Assembly: GCA_017379955.1 (NCBI GenBank)
Contig: JAFNVE010000018.1
Coordinates: forward strand, 1-6,289
Source of the DNA: Tidjanibacter sp.
GTDB lineage: Bacteria > Bacteroidota > Bacteroidia > Bacteroidales > Rikenellaceae
Length of the DNA: 6,289 nucleotides
Reading direction: 5' to 3'
The translations under genes were made by a program, and so were the position numbers. The notes below the pieces were generated by a model that was given only the letters and a program-made list of their open reading frames with translations, ran no database searches and was not told the origin of the DNA. Below, piece by piece: positions 1 through 6,145 of this stretch; positions within the stretch are counted from its first letter, which is position 1; every line of letters starts with the position of its first letter.

Positions 1-43
1 AAGTAAATGAGCATTTGACTCACAAGGGAAGTGCAAAATTTAC

Positions 44-57
44 AAGCCAGATGGCTT
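44..57 (-). terminator. weak hairpin downstream of the pepC stop, possible terminator
   Basis: A 5-bp stem (AAGCC at 44-48, GGCTT at 53-57) with a 4-nt loop lies 8 bp past the aminopeptidase stop on the minus strand and is followed on that strand by TGTAAATTTTGC. A 6-bp outer pairing (ACTCAC 18-23 with GTGAGT 59-64) could also form. The stem is short and the T-tract interrupted, so this is only a candidate. Nothing else recognisable is seen in bases 1-65. Confidence 0.25.
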
Positions 58-65
58 CGTGAGTA

Positions 66-1454
66 CTATTCTTCGGGCGCAAACATAGGATCCCACGCAG
101 GCAACATAATAGGCTTCTGGTCGAGCATCTTCATAAGGTCGGCAGGAACGTACTTCTTCTCGACAACAAGGCGGAACATATACTCCTCAAACCACTCGTC
201 GGTCATAATCAGGTTGCCACGATAGCCCGAAGATGCACCCCAGCTATTCTCAACCATCCACTTCTTGGGCTGCTCGTTCTCGTCGAGGTCTACGGCAATC
301 AGTGTCATAGCGTGCGACGAGCCACTTGCGAAGGTCTGCACGCGCTCGCGTTTGTTCATCGGGAACTCGGTGTCGAACAGCGACTCGTAGTCGATATTTG
401 CCAGGTCGAGAGTGCCGAGCGACGAGTTGATATACTTATTCACATCGCACGAGAAGTAGAGTGCGGTATTGTCCTTAATCGAGGCGATAGCCATCTCCTT
501 TACGCGCTCGATGGGGAGATTGAGATATACCCAGTTCTCACCGTCGTAAACGTGGCGGTCGTACTGAATCTCATACACCTTGCCATACTCGCGGGTGGGG
601 TCGTTCATCACCATCACATAGTTACCCTCCAAGTCCTCACCGAGATACTCCTGGTAGAAACTCATAGGGGTATAGGTCTTGGTGCTCACCAACTTACCCT
701 GCTTGTCGTACATACTCCACTCAAACTCGGTGGGAGGCACGCCAAGGCACTCAACCAAGATACGGTAAATCTCGGTCAGCATCTCCACCTTACGCTCGCC
801 GGCAGCCTTAACCTTCATACCACGCAGTTCGAGGGCGTACTCTCTCAGTTTGAGTTTGAGGATGGTTGCCATCTGGCTGGTATTGTTGCTCTGGTAGGTC
901 TCGGGCATAATCTCCTTAGGCACAACGCCATACTTCATGATAAGATTCGACACACCTGTAAACTGACCGCCATCGCTCAGAGGGTTCTTCAAGAGCCACT
1001 CCACCTCGCGCGAGTCGATAGCCTGCTCGCGAGTGTCGATGATTGCTTGCAGGAAGAGATTACTCTTCTCCAACAGATCGTAGAAGGAGTTGTAGTTCTG
1101 CGAGAACTCGAACGAGCCGAGGTTATACTTATCTATCATCTTGGCACGCAAGACATTAAGACCGGTAAAGAGCCAGCAACGACCCGACGACTGCTGGTCA
1201 GTGATACCCGAGGTACGCACCTGATGCGAGAAGTGGGTATCCATCATCGCTGCATTGTCGGCATTGTAGGTGAGTGCAGCAATCGAGTTGCGCGCAAGGG
1301 CATTCTTTGCGGCCTTCTGTGCTGCTGTTCCGGTGTAACCTGTGCGGATAGTGGAGAGCATCTCCTCACTGATACCGCCACCCGGGGTCTGTGCTCCGAG
1401 CGAGAGAGTGCCCGCCAGGGTGAGCACTGCCAAAGAGTAGAAAAATTTCTTCAT
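66..1454 (-). CDS. pepC: exported C1-family aminopeptidase C (bleomycin hydrolase type)
   Basis: A 462-residue papain-fold cysteine peptidase of the PepC/bleomycin hydrolase family, which trims amino acids from peptide N-termini. Catalytic residues are visible: oxyanion Gln87 and Cys93 in DQQSSGRCWLF, His381 in GSSHAMTL, and Asn403 in VENSWGAS. The C-terminus carries the family tail (LPAWDPM), which in characterised members lies in the active-site cleft and restricts the enzyme to exopeptidase action; here it continues as FAPEE instead of ending soon after the motif. The N-terminus is a signal peptide: KK at 2-3, a hydrophobic stretch to about residue 20, and a likely cut after LGA (residue 21). 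There is no lipobox cysteine, so a periplasmic or secreted enzyme is inferred, whereas classical PepC is cytoplasmic. The ATG at 1454 is chosen because it supplies the signal peptide; the upstream leader is A-rich with no Shine-Dalgarno, as usual in Bacteroidota. It is transcribed divergently from the serine dehydratase operon. Confidence 0.93.
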   Translation of the reverse strand: MKKFFYSLAVLTLAGTLSLGAQTPGGGISEEMLSTIRTGYTGTAAQKAAKNALARNSIAALTYNADNAAMMDTHFSHQVRTSGITDQQSSGRCWLFTGLNVLRAKMIDKYNLGSFEFSQNYNSFYDLLEKSNLFLQAIIDTREQAIDSREVEWLLKNPLSDGGQFTGVSNLIMKYGVVPKEIMPETYQSNNTSQMATILKLKLREYALELRGMKVKAAGERKVEMLTEIYRILVECLGVPPTEFEWSMYDKQGKLVSTKTYTPMSFYQEYLGEDLEGNYVMVMNDPTREYGKVYEIQYDRHVYDGENWVYLNLPIERVKEMAIASIKDNTALYFSCDVNKYINSSLGTLDLANIDYESLFDTEFPMNKRERVQTFASGSSHAMTLIAVDLDENEQPKKWMVENSWGASSGYRGNLIMTDEWFEEYMFRLVVEKKYVPADLMKMLDQKPIMLPAWDPMFAPEE

Positions 1455-1503
1455 TTTGTTCGTTTATTTGGTTAATATTAATTTCGTTTACATTTCCGAA
1501 AGG

Positions 1504-1535
1504 CGAATATAATAAAAAAATTGGTTGCAAATATC
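1504..1535 (-). promoter_or_regulatory. candidate promoter(s) for pepC
   Basis: On the minus strand two near-matches to the Bacteroidales -7 element TAnnTTTG are seen: GATATTTG (1535 down to 1528) and TATATTCG (1511 down to 1504), each 7 of 8. The TTTG of the first could act as the -33 element of the second, with a 16-bp gap. The implied leader is roughly 40-70 nt and contains a 10-bp palindrome TTAATATTAA (1472-1481). The choice between the two cannot be settled from sequence. Confidence 0.35.
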
Positions 1536-1551
1536 TTTTTTTATATATTTG
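1520..1551 (+). promoter_or_regulatory. promoter of the serine dehydratase operon
   Basis: TATATTTG at 1544-1551 matches the Bacteroidales -7 consensus TAnnTTTG exactly. ATTG at 1520-1523 is a 3-of-4 match to the -33 TTTG with a 20-bp gap. Transcription would begin near 1557-1560, giving a leader of about 75 nt. That start lies downstream of the in-frame GTG at 1553, which supports the ATG at 1634 as the translation start. It overlaps the candidate divergent pepC promoter elements. Confidence 0.6.
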
Positions 1552-1554
1552 TGT

Positions 1555-1613
1555 GGGGAAAAAGGAAAAACGCATAGCAAAGATAATTAAAATAACCCCT
1601 TTGCGTTCTCCCC
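1555..1613 (+). other. leader hairpin in the 5' UTR of the serine dehydratase gene
   Basis: GGGGA (1555-1559) can pair with TCCCC (1609-1613), and AACGCA (1569-1574) with TGCGTT (1602-1607). An alternative pairing, GCAAAG (1577-1582) with CTTTGC (1599-1604), uses the same 3' bases and excludes the second. The structure would occupy nearly the whole predicted leader and end 20 nt before the ATG. No known riboswitch class is recognised. Confidence 0.3.
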
Positions 1614-1633
1614 AAAACAAATGTGTAAGAGAT

Positions 1634-2827
1634 ATGGAATCATTAAAAGAGTTATATAGGATTGGCAAAGGCCCTTCGAGCAGTCACACAATGGGTCCCA
1701 AGTTTGCAGCAGAGTTGTTTCGTGGTCGTACCCCCGATGCAGACGCTTACCGAGTAACCCTCTACGGCTCACTCGCAGCTACCGGCAAGGGCCATATGAC
1801 TGATGTAGCAGTCACCCAGGGCTTGGGCGGCGGAGATAATATCGAGATTGTATGGCGACCCGATACCGTACTCCCCTACCACACCAACGGAATGCTTTTT
1901 GAGGCACTCAAAGGTGGGCTGATTATCGACTCCAACGAGTATTTCAGCGTTGGTGGCGGCAAGGTGGTCGACCCCAAAAACCCACTCCCCGAGAAACACA
2001 TCTACCCATTAACCTCTATCGAGGAGATTATCAAATGGTGCGACAAGGATGGCTACTCGTTCTGGGAGTATGTGGAGATGTGCGAAGGCCCTGAGATTTG
2101 GGACTACCTCTCCGAGATTTGGGAGGCTATGAAGCAATCCATAGATAATGGACTGAACAACGAGGGCGTATTGCCCGGCGGACTTGGCGTTCGTCGCAAG
2201 GCGGCTACATACTTTACAAAGGCAAAGGGTTACAACCGCACCCTCAACTCACGAGGCAACCTCTACGCCTATGCACTTGCCGTGTCTGAGGAGAACGCCT
2301 CGGGTGGCACAGTAGTTACTGCCCCCACCTGCGGTTCGAGTGGTGTACTGCCATCGGTGCTGTTCCACCTCTACAAGGGCCACGAGTTCCGCGAAGTGCG
2401 CATCCTGCGTGCGTTGGCCACTGCAGGTCTGTTTGGCAACATCGCCAAGACCAACGCCTCGATTTCGGGCGCAGAGGTAGGTTGCCAGGGCGAGGTAGGT
2501 GTGGCGTGCGCTATGGCGGCAGCGGCAGCCACTCAACTCTTTGGTGGCACTCCCTCACAGATTGAGTATGCGGCAGAGATGGTGTTGGAGCACCACCTCG
2601 GCCTAACTTGCGACCCTATGTGCGGACTTGTGCAGGTGCCCTGCATCGAGCGTAACGCCATTGCAGCAGCGCGCGCACTCGACGCAAACGTATATGCCAC
2701 CTTCTCCGACGGTAAGCACCGCGTAAGTTACGACAAGGTGGTTGCTGTGATGAAGCAGACAGGTCACGACCTGCCGAGCCTCTACAAAGAGACCTCGGAG
2801 GGTGGTCTGGCAAAGCACGTCGATTAG
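1634..2827 (+). CDS. sdaA: L-serine ammonia-lyase (iron-sulfur L-serine dehydratase, single chain)
   Basis: A 397-residue cytoplasmic enzyme converting L-serine to pyruvate and ammonia with an oxygen-sensitive [4Fe-4S] cluster. The beta domain comes first, with the signature GPSSSHTMGP at 13-22. The alpha domain begins around residue 175 and has APTCGSSGVLPS (230-241), EVGCQGEVG (281-289) and LTCDPMCGLVQVPC (324-337). Cys284, Cys326 and Cys337 show spacings of 42 and 11, matching from memory the three internal cluster ligands of the Legionella enzyme. The C-terminal tail (SEGGLAKHVD) has no cysteine, unlike enzymes in which a near-terminal Cys is the fourth ligand. The ATG at 1634 gives the family-typical start MESLKELYRIG; the in-frame GTG at 1553 would add 27 atypical residues and precede the predicted transcript start. 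There is no good Shine-Dalgarno. It is the first gene of a probable three-gene operon, and the NusG paralog follows after 29 nt. Confidence 0.96.
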   Translation: MESLKELYRIGKGPSSSHTMGPKFAAELFRGRTPDADAYRVTLYGSLAATGKGHMTDVAVTQGLGGGDNIEIVWRPDTVLPYHTNGMLFEALKGGLIIDSNEYFSVGGGKVVDPKNPLPEKHIYPLTSIEEIIKWCDKDGYSFWEYVEMCEGPEIWDYLSEIWEAMKQSIDNGLNNEGVLPGGLGVRRKAATYFTKAKGYNRTLNSRGNLYAYALAVSEENASGGTVVTAPTCGSSGVLPSVLFHLYKGHEFREVRILRALATAGLFGNIAKTNASISGAEVGCQGEVGVACAMAAAAATQLFGGTPSQIEYAAEMVLEHHLGLTCDPMCGLVQVPCIERNAIAAARALDANVYATFSDGKHRVSYDKVVAVMKQTGHDLPSLYKETSEGGLAKHVD

Positions 2828-2856
2828 TAACTCTCCGCCGAAACCCAACACAAGCG

Positions 2857-3417
2857 ATGAGATTTACTGACGAGGTATTAGCAACACGCACTGCCACTCC
2901 GCACAAGACATTGCGCTGGTTTGCCATCAAGACCCACAGCCGTGCCGAACAAAAGGCGGTAGATTGGCTCGAAGGGCGTGGCATTGAGTGCTATGTAGCG
3001 ATGAAGTTCATCAAGGAGCAGAAGCGCATAACCAAACGCCCTGCCGTGGCAGGATTGGTCTTTGTGCGTACCACTGCTGAGCAGTTGTTTGAGGAGCAGA
3101 GGAGATATGGAGCGGATAAGATGTTCATCTACTTTGAGCGTCCCACCAACCACCCGCAGGAGATATCGGACAGCCAGATGATACCCTTCATCCTGCTCAC
3201 CGCAACCAGCAACGAGTCGTTGGAGTATATCGACAGTGAGGTTGTAGAGGCCAAGAGTGGCGATATGGTCAGAGTGACCGACGGACCTTTCCGTGGTGCA
3301 GTGGGCAAGGTTATCCGCATCAAGGGCGACCGAAGATTGGTGGTCAACATCGAGGGTGTAACAGCCGTAGTAACACATCATCTGCCAAGCAGCATGATAG
3401 AGAAGATAGAAGAGTAA
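2857..3417 (+). CDS. specialised NusG paralog (UpxY/RfaH/LoaP-like antiterminator)
   Basis: A 186-residue NusG-family transcription elongation factor. The NGN domain spans about residues 20-115: it opens with LRWFAIKTHSRAEQKAVDWL (typical W-[YF]-A start) and contains the strand AGLVFVRT (65-72), matching the PGYVFVR strand of NusG proteins. The linker is about 115-133. The KOW domain starts at GDMVRVTDGPFRGAVGKV (135-152), with GPF-G and a following basic strand. In the NusG family the NGN domain binds RNA polymerase at the clamp and the KOW domain contacts ribosome or partner factors. In Bacteroides such paralogs (UpxY) usually head capsule operons; here the neighbours are a serine dehydratase and an SDR with no polysaccharide genes in view. 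It is unlikely to be the housekeeping nusG, which normally sits by secE and rplK. No Shine-Dalgarno is seen; the ATG at 2857 leaves a 19-residue lead before the NGN domain. Confidence 0.85.
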   Translation: MRFTDEVLATRTATPHKTLRWFAIKTHSRAEQKAVDWLEGRGIECYVAMKFIKEQKRITKRPAVAGLVFVRTTAEQLFEEQRRYGADKMFIYFERPTNHPQEISDSQMIPFILLTATSNESLEYIDSEVVEAKSGDMVRVTDGPFRGAVGKVIRIKGDRRLVVNIEGVTAVVTHHLPSSMIEKIEE

Positions 3418-3442
3418 ACTTACACAACAAAATAGAGGAATT

Positions 3443-4204
3443 ATGAAAAGGTTAGAAGGAAACGTAACAATCATTACCGGTGGCGGTAAGGGCATCGGAT
3501 ATGGCCTTGCGGAGGCTTTTGCTCGTGAGGGTTCGAATTTGGTAATCACAGGTCGCACTTTGTCGCGTTTGGAGTCGGCAAAGGAGCGATTGGAGGCAGC
3601 ATACGGAGTAGAGGTACTCCCCATCGTAGCAGATGGCGCAGACGAGGAGGCTATCAAAAATGTGGTAGCAAAAACCATTGAGCGTTTTGGCAAGATTACT
3701 ACCCTTATCAACAATGCACAGGTAAGCAAATCGGGTCTGCCTCTTGTTGAGCACACCCGCGAGGATATCGATTTGGCAATCAACTCGGGCATCTATGCCG
3801 TATTTTTCTATATGCGCGAGTGCTACCCCTATCTGAAAGAGAGCCACGGCTCGGTTATCAACTTCGCATCGGGCGCAGGTCTTTTTGGTCGTCCCGGCCA
3901 GAGTTCCTACGCTGCTGCCAAGGAGGGTATCCGTGGTCTGTCGCGCGTAGCGGCTACCGAGTGGGGTCCTGACGGCATTCGTGTAAATGTGGTCTGCCCT
4001 CTGGCTATGACCGAGAGCCTCGAAGCGTGGAGCAAGGAGTATCCCGAACTCTTCCAGAAGACTATCCAGGGTATTCCTCTCGGCCGCTATGCCGACCCCA
4101 GAGAGGATATTGGCAGGGTATGTGTATTCCTCGCCTCGGATGATGCAGGCTTCGTGACAGGAGAAACCATTACCTTGCAGGGCGGTAGCGGATTAAGACC
4201 ATAA
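3443..4204 (+). CDS. classical SDR family oxidoreductase
   Basis: A 253-residue short-chain dehydrogenase/reductase, full length for the classical family, using NAD(P)(H) in the cytoplasm. A Rossmann fold is shown by TGGGKGIG at 12-19 and Asp64 after the third strand. Arg38 in ITGR, after the second strand, leans toward NADP(H), an inference. The catalytic tetrad is Asn114, Ser143, Tyr156 and Lys160 (YAAAK). The usual NNAG motif reads NNAQ at 90-93. The C-terminal part TGETITLQGG (239-248) matches the family's TGxxxxVDGG. The substrate cannot be deduced: relatives reduce sugars, steroids, acyl carriers and many others. The ATG at 3443 has a Shine-Dalgarno-like AGAGGA at 3434-3439. It is the last gene of the probable operon, 25 nt after the NusG paralog, with two in-frame TAA stops in tandem and a terminator 20 bp beyond. 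Confidence 0.92.
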   Translation: MKRLEGNVTIITGGGKGIGYGLAEAFAREGSNLVITGRTLSRLESAKERLEAAYGVEVLPIVADGADEEAIKNVVAKTIERFGKITTLINNAQVSKSGLPLVEHTREDIDLAINSGIYAVFFYMRECYPYLKESHGSVINFASGAGLFGRPGQSSYAAAKEGIRGLSRVAATEWGPDGIRVNVVCPLAMTESLEAWSKEYPELFQKTIQGIPLGRYADPREDIGRVCVFLASDDAGFVTGETITLQGGSGLRP

Positions 4205-4224
4205 TAATTAGGCACACAAAGTTT

Positions 4225-4257
4225 ATATGGCGCATCCGCAAAGGTGCGCCATATTTT
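4225..4257 (+). terminator. intrinsic terminator of the sdaA-NusG-SDR operon
   Basis: A perfect 10-bp stem (ATATGGCGCA 4225-4234, TGCGCCATAT 4245-4254) with a 10-nt loop runs into TTTT (4254-4257) and a T-rich stretch. It stands 20 bp after the SDR stop and ahead of the transporter promoter, so it separates the two transcription units. Confidence 0.85.
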
Positions 4258-4261
4258 ATAT

Positions 4262-4281
4262 TTATTAAAAATTTTTAATAA
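4262..4281. repeat. perfect 20-bp AT palindrome upstream of the transporter promoter
   Basis: The bases from 4262 to 4281 read identically on both strands (TTATTAAAAA and its complement, centre between 4271 and 4272). All are A or T. It lies between the operon terminator and the -33 region of the next promoter, where an operator or an UP-like element could sit. It may be no more than AT-rich sequence. Confidence 0.5.
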
Positions 4282-4287
4282 TTCCGC

Positions 4288-4316
4288 TTGTTTGTCGGGG
4301 AAAAGTATTAATTTTG
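4288..4316 (+). promoter_or_regulatory. promoter of the transporter gene
   Basis: TAATTTTG at 4309-4316 is an exact match to the Bacteroidales -7 element TAnnTTTG and is followed by CCCC. A -33 element is less clear: TTG at 4288-4290 (18-bp gap) or TTTG at 4291-4294 (14-bp gap). Transcription is expected near 4322, giving a leader of about 75 nt. Confidence 0.6.
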
Positions 4317-4320
4317 CCCC

Positions 4321-4353
4321 GTCGTTATGCTCAGAGTGGGTTTTTATAGCGAC
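4321..4353 (+). other. leader hairpin at the predicted 5' end of the transporter mRNA
   Basis: GTCGTTAT (4321-4328) pairs with ATAGCGAC (4346-4353) over 8 bp with one G-U, enclosing a 17-nt loop. It starts about where transcription should begin, so it may cap the mRNA 5' end. It leaves the ribosome site at 4386-4391 free. No known riboswitch is recognised. Confidence 0.35.
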
Positions 4354-4398
4354 AGCAGGTTTAGAAATTTAGGTTAAAAAGAGGAAAGGAGAGAGATT

Positions 4399-6066
4399 AT
4401 GGAGTGGTTAAGTGATTTGATATTTGGCAGTGGCGTAGCCCACAACATCTTTATCATCGCAATCACGATTGCCGTTGGTATTTCGTTGAGCAAGCTTAAA
4501 ATTAAAGGTGTATCGATTGGTATCACTTGGATTCTCTTTGTCGGCATCGCGCTGAGCCACTTCGGGATGCGCATTGACGACACCACACTCCACTTTGCAA
4601 AGGAGTTTGGTCTGATTCTCTTCATCTATTCGGTTGGTATTCAGGTTGGTCCGAGTTTCTTCTCGTCGTTCAAGCGAGGCGGAGTAAAACTCAACCTTTG
4701 GGCTACGGCAATCGTACTGCTGGGCGTTGTGACCACCTACGCAATCCACCTTATCACAGGCACAGACCTAACCACAATGGTTGGCGTACTCTCAGGTGCG
4801 GTGACAAACACCCCCGGACTTGGTGCTGCACAGCAGGCATATACCGACACCGTAGGTGCTAGCGACCCGACAATCGCGCTCGGCTATGCAGTGGCCTATC
4901 CTCTCGGCGTAATCGGTCTGATTATGGCTATGATTATAATGAAGGCAATCTTCCGTGTAGACTACGAGAAGGAGAACAAGCGTCTTGAAGAGGAAAATGT
5001 AATCAACACCCACACAACCGACTCTGTATCGGTAAAGGTGAACAACCCTCAGATTGTGGGTCGCAAAGTATTGGATGTACGCCGTCTTATCAATCGCTCA
5101 TTTGTAATCTCGCGTATTATGCGCGCAGACGGTGAGGTGATACTCGCCGATGGTCAGAGCACAATCAAAGAGGGCGATATCATCTACATCGTCTCCCCCA
5201 CAGCCGACACTGAGGCCGTAGTAGCATACATCGGCACCGAGGTAGAGATGGACAGAGAGACCTGGAAAGAGAAGAGCACAGAGCTCGTATCGCGCCGCAT
5301 CGTCATCACCCGCCCCGAAATCAACGGCAAGCAGCTCGGAGCACTCAAACTGCGCACCAACTTTGGTGTAAATATCACCCGCGTAAACCGCGCAGGTGTC
5401 GATCTGATTGCCGCACCCAACCTCGAACTCAACATTGGCGACCGCGTAACAGTCGTAGGCTCGGAGTTGGCATTGCAGGATGTGTCGCGCATGCTGGGTA
5501 ACTCGCTCAAGCGACTGCGCGAGCCCAACCTCGTGACTATGTTTGTCGGCATTCTGCTCGGTGTGCTTATCGGTATGATTCCAATGCAGATTGGCTCGAT
5601 GCCCCAACCTATCAAACTTGGTCTGGCAGGTGGCCCGCTGATTGTCGCGCTGCTCCTCAGCCGATTTGGCCCCCACTTCCGACTCATACCCTACACCACC
5701 GTAAGTGCTAACCTCATGCTCCGCGAGACAGGCATCGCACTATTCCTCGCATCGGTAGGCCTTGGCGCAGGCGAGGGATTCGTGGAGACAATTGCAGATG
5801 GTGGCTATAAATGGATTCTCTATGGTTTCATAATCACCGTCGTACCCGTAATGATAGTGGGATTCTGCGCACGCAAATGGGGCAAGATGGACTTCTTCTC
5901 CGTACAGGGACTGATGGCAGGTAGTATGACCAACCCGCTGGCACTCTCCTTCGCAAATAGTTCGGCACCCAACGACATCCCCGCAGTAAGCTACTCGACA
6001 GTATACCCCTTGACAATGTTCCTCAGAGTACTCACCGCACAGGTGCTGATACTGATGGCAATATAA
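4399..6066 (+). CDS. AspT/YidE-YbjL-type transporter with two RCK_C domains
   Basis: A 555-residue inner-membrane protein of the aspartate:alanine exchanger family (AspT, YidE, YbjL). It has an N-terminal membrane module (about residues 12-185), a soluble middle with two RCK_C/TrkA_C domains (about 212-282 and 290-368), and a C-terminal membrane module (about 377-555). The membrane modules are an internal repeat: GVLSGAVTNTPGLGAAQ (129-145) corresponds to GLMAGSMTNPLALSFAN (504-520), and YAVAYPLG (163-170) to YSTVYPLT (532-539). In AspT the family exchanges aspartate for alanine; most Bacteroidota members are uncharacterised and RCK_C domains bind unknown ligands, so the substrate is open. 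The ATG at 4399 has a good Shine-Dalgarno AAGGAG (4386-4391, 7-nt spacing), the best in the window. It has its own promoter and tandem stops TAA TAG. It is not part of the preceding operon, so a role with serine deamination would be inference only. Confidence 0.92.
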   Translation: MEWLSDLIFGSGVAHNIFIIAITIAVGISLSKLKIKGVSIGITWILFVGIALSHFGMRIDDTTLHFAKEFGLILFIYSVGIQVGPSFFSSFKRGGVKLNLWATAIVLLGVVTTYAIHLITGTDLTTMVGVLSGAVTNTPGLGAAQQAYTDTVGASDPTIALGYAVAYPLGVIGLIMAMIIMKAIFRVDYEKENKRLEEENVINTHTTDSVSVKVNNPQIVGRKVLDVRRLINRSFVISRIMRADGEVILADGQSTIKEGDIIYIVSPTADTEAVVAYIGTEVEMDRETWKEKSTELVSRRIVITRPEINGKQLGALKLRTNFGVNITRVNRAGVDLIAAPNLELNIGDRVTVVGSELALQDVSRMLGNSLKRLREPNLVTMFVGILLGVLIGMIPMQIGSMPQPIKLGLAGGPLIVALLLSRFGPHFRLIPYTTVSANLMLRETGIALFLASVGLGAGEGFVETIADGGYKWILYGFIITVVPVMIVGFCARKWGKMDFFSVQGLMAGSMTNPLALSFANSSAPNDIPAVSYSTVYPLTMFLRVLTAQVLILMAI

Positions 6067-6068
6067 TA

Positions 6069-6126
6069 GTCGCTTTTTGTAAAAAGCTCCGCAAAGAATT
6101 TTGCCCCTTTTTTGTAAAAAAGCGGC
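6069..6126. repeat. nested imperfect palindrome just after the transporter stop
   Basis: Three nested pairings share one centre: GTCGCTTTTT (6069-6078) with AAAAAGCGGC (6117-6126, one G-U), AAAAAG (6081-6086) with CTTTTT (6107-6112), and GCAAA (6091-6095) with TTTGC (6100-6104). The same bases can instead fold as two small hairpins, GCTTTTT/AAAAAGC (6072-6087) and CTTTTTT/AAAAAAG (6107-6122). No T-tract follows on either strand, so it is not a standard terminator, though it may protect the mRNA 3' end. Confidence 0.5.
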
Positions 6127-6145
6127 ACCAAAAAACTTTTGTACT

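Noticed and set aside
312..1475. A 387-codon open frame on the plus strand, antisense to the aminopeptidase
   Set aside because: It lies almost wholly opposite pepC, shows no recognisable motif and has low-complexity runs typical of the antisense of a biased codon set. The minus-strand gene has full catalytic motifs and a signal peptide.
1553..1633. In-frame GTG extension of the serine dehydratase (27 extra residues)
   Set aside because: The extra residues are lysine-rich and unlike the family start, and the GTG lies at or before the predicted transcription start.
1621..1659. Short out-of-frame ATG reading frame (12 codons) overlapping the sdaA start
   Set aside because: Too short to support, no ribosome site, and overlaps a strong gene start; probably incidental, though an upstream-ORF role cannot be excluded.
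2878..3792. A 304-codon minus-strand open frame
   Set aside because: It crosses both the NusG paralog and the SDR gene on the opposite strand, and its translation has no family features.
5098..5676. Two overlapping minus-strand open frames opposite the transporter
   Set aside because: Both are antisense to well-supported RCK_C and membrane segments and show no protein family features.
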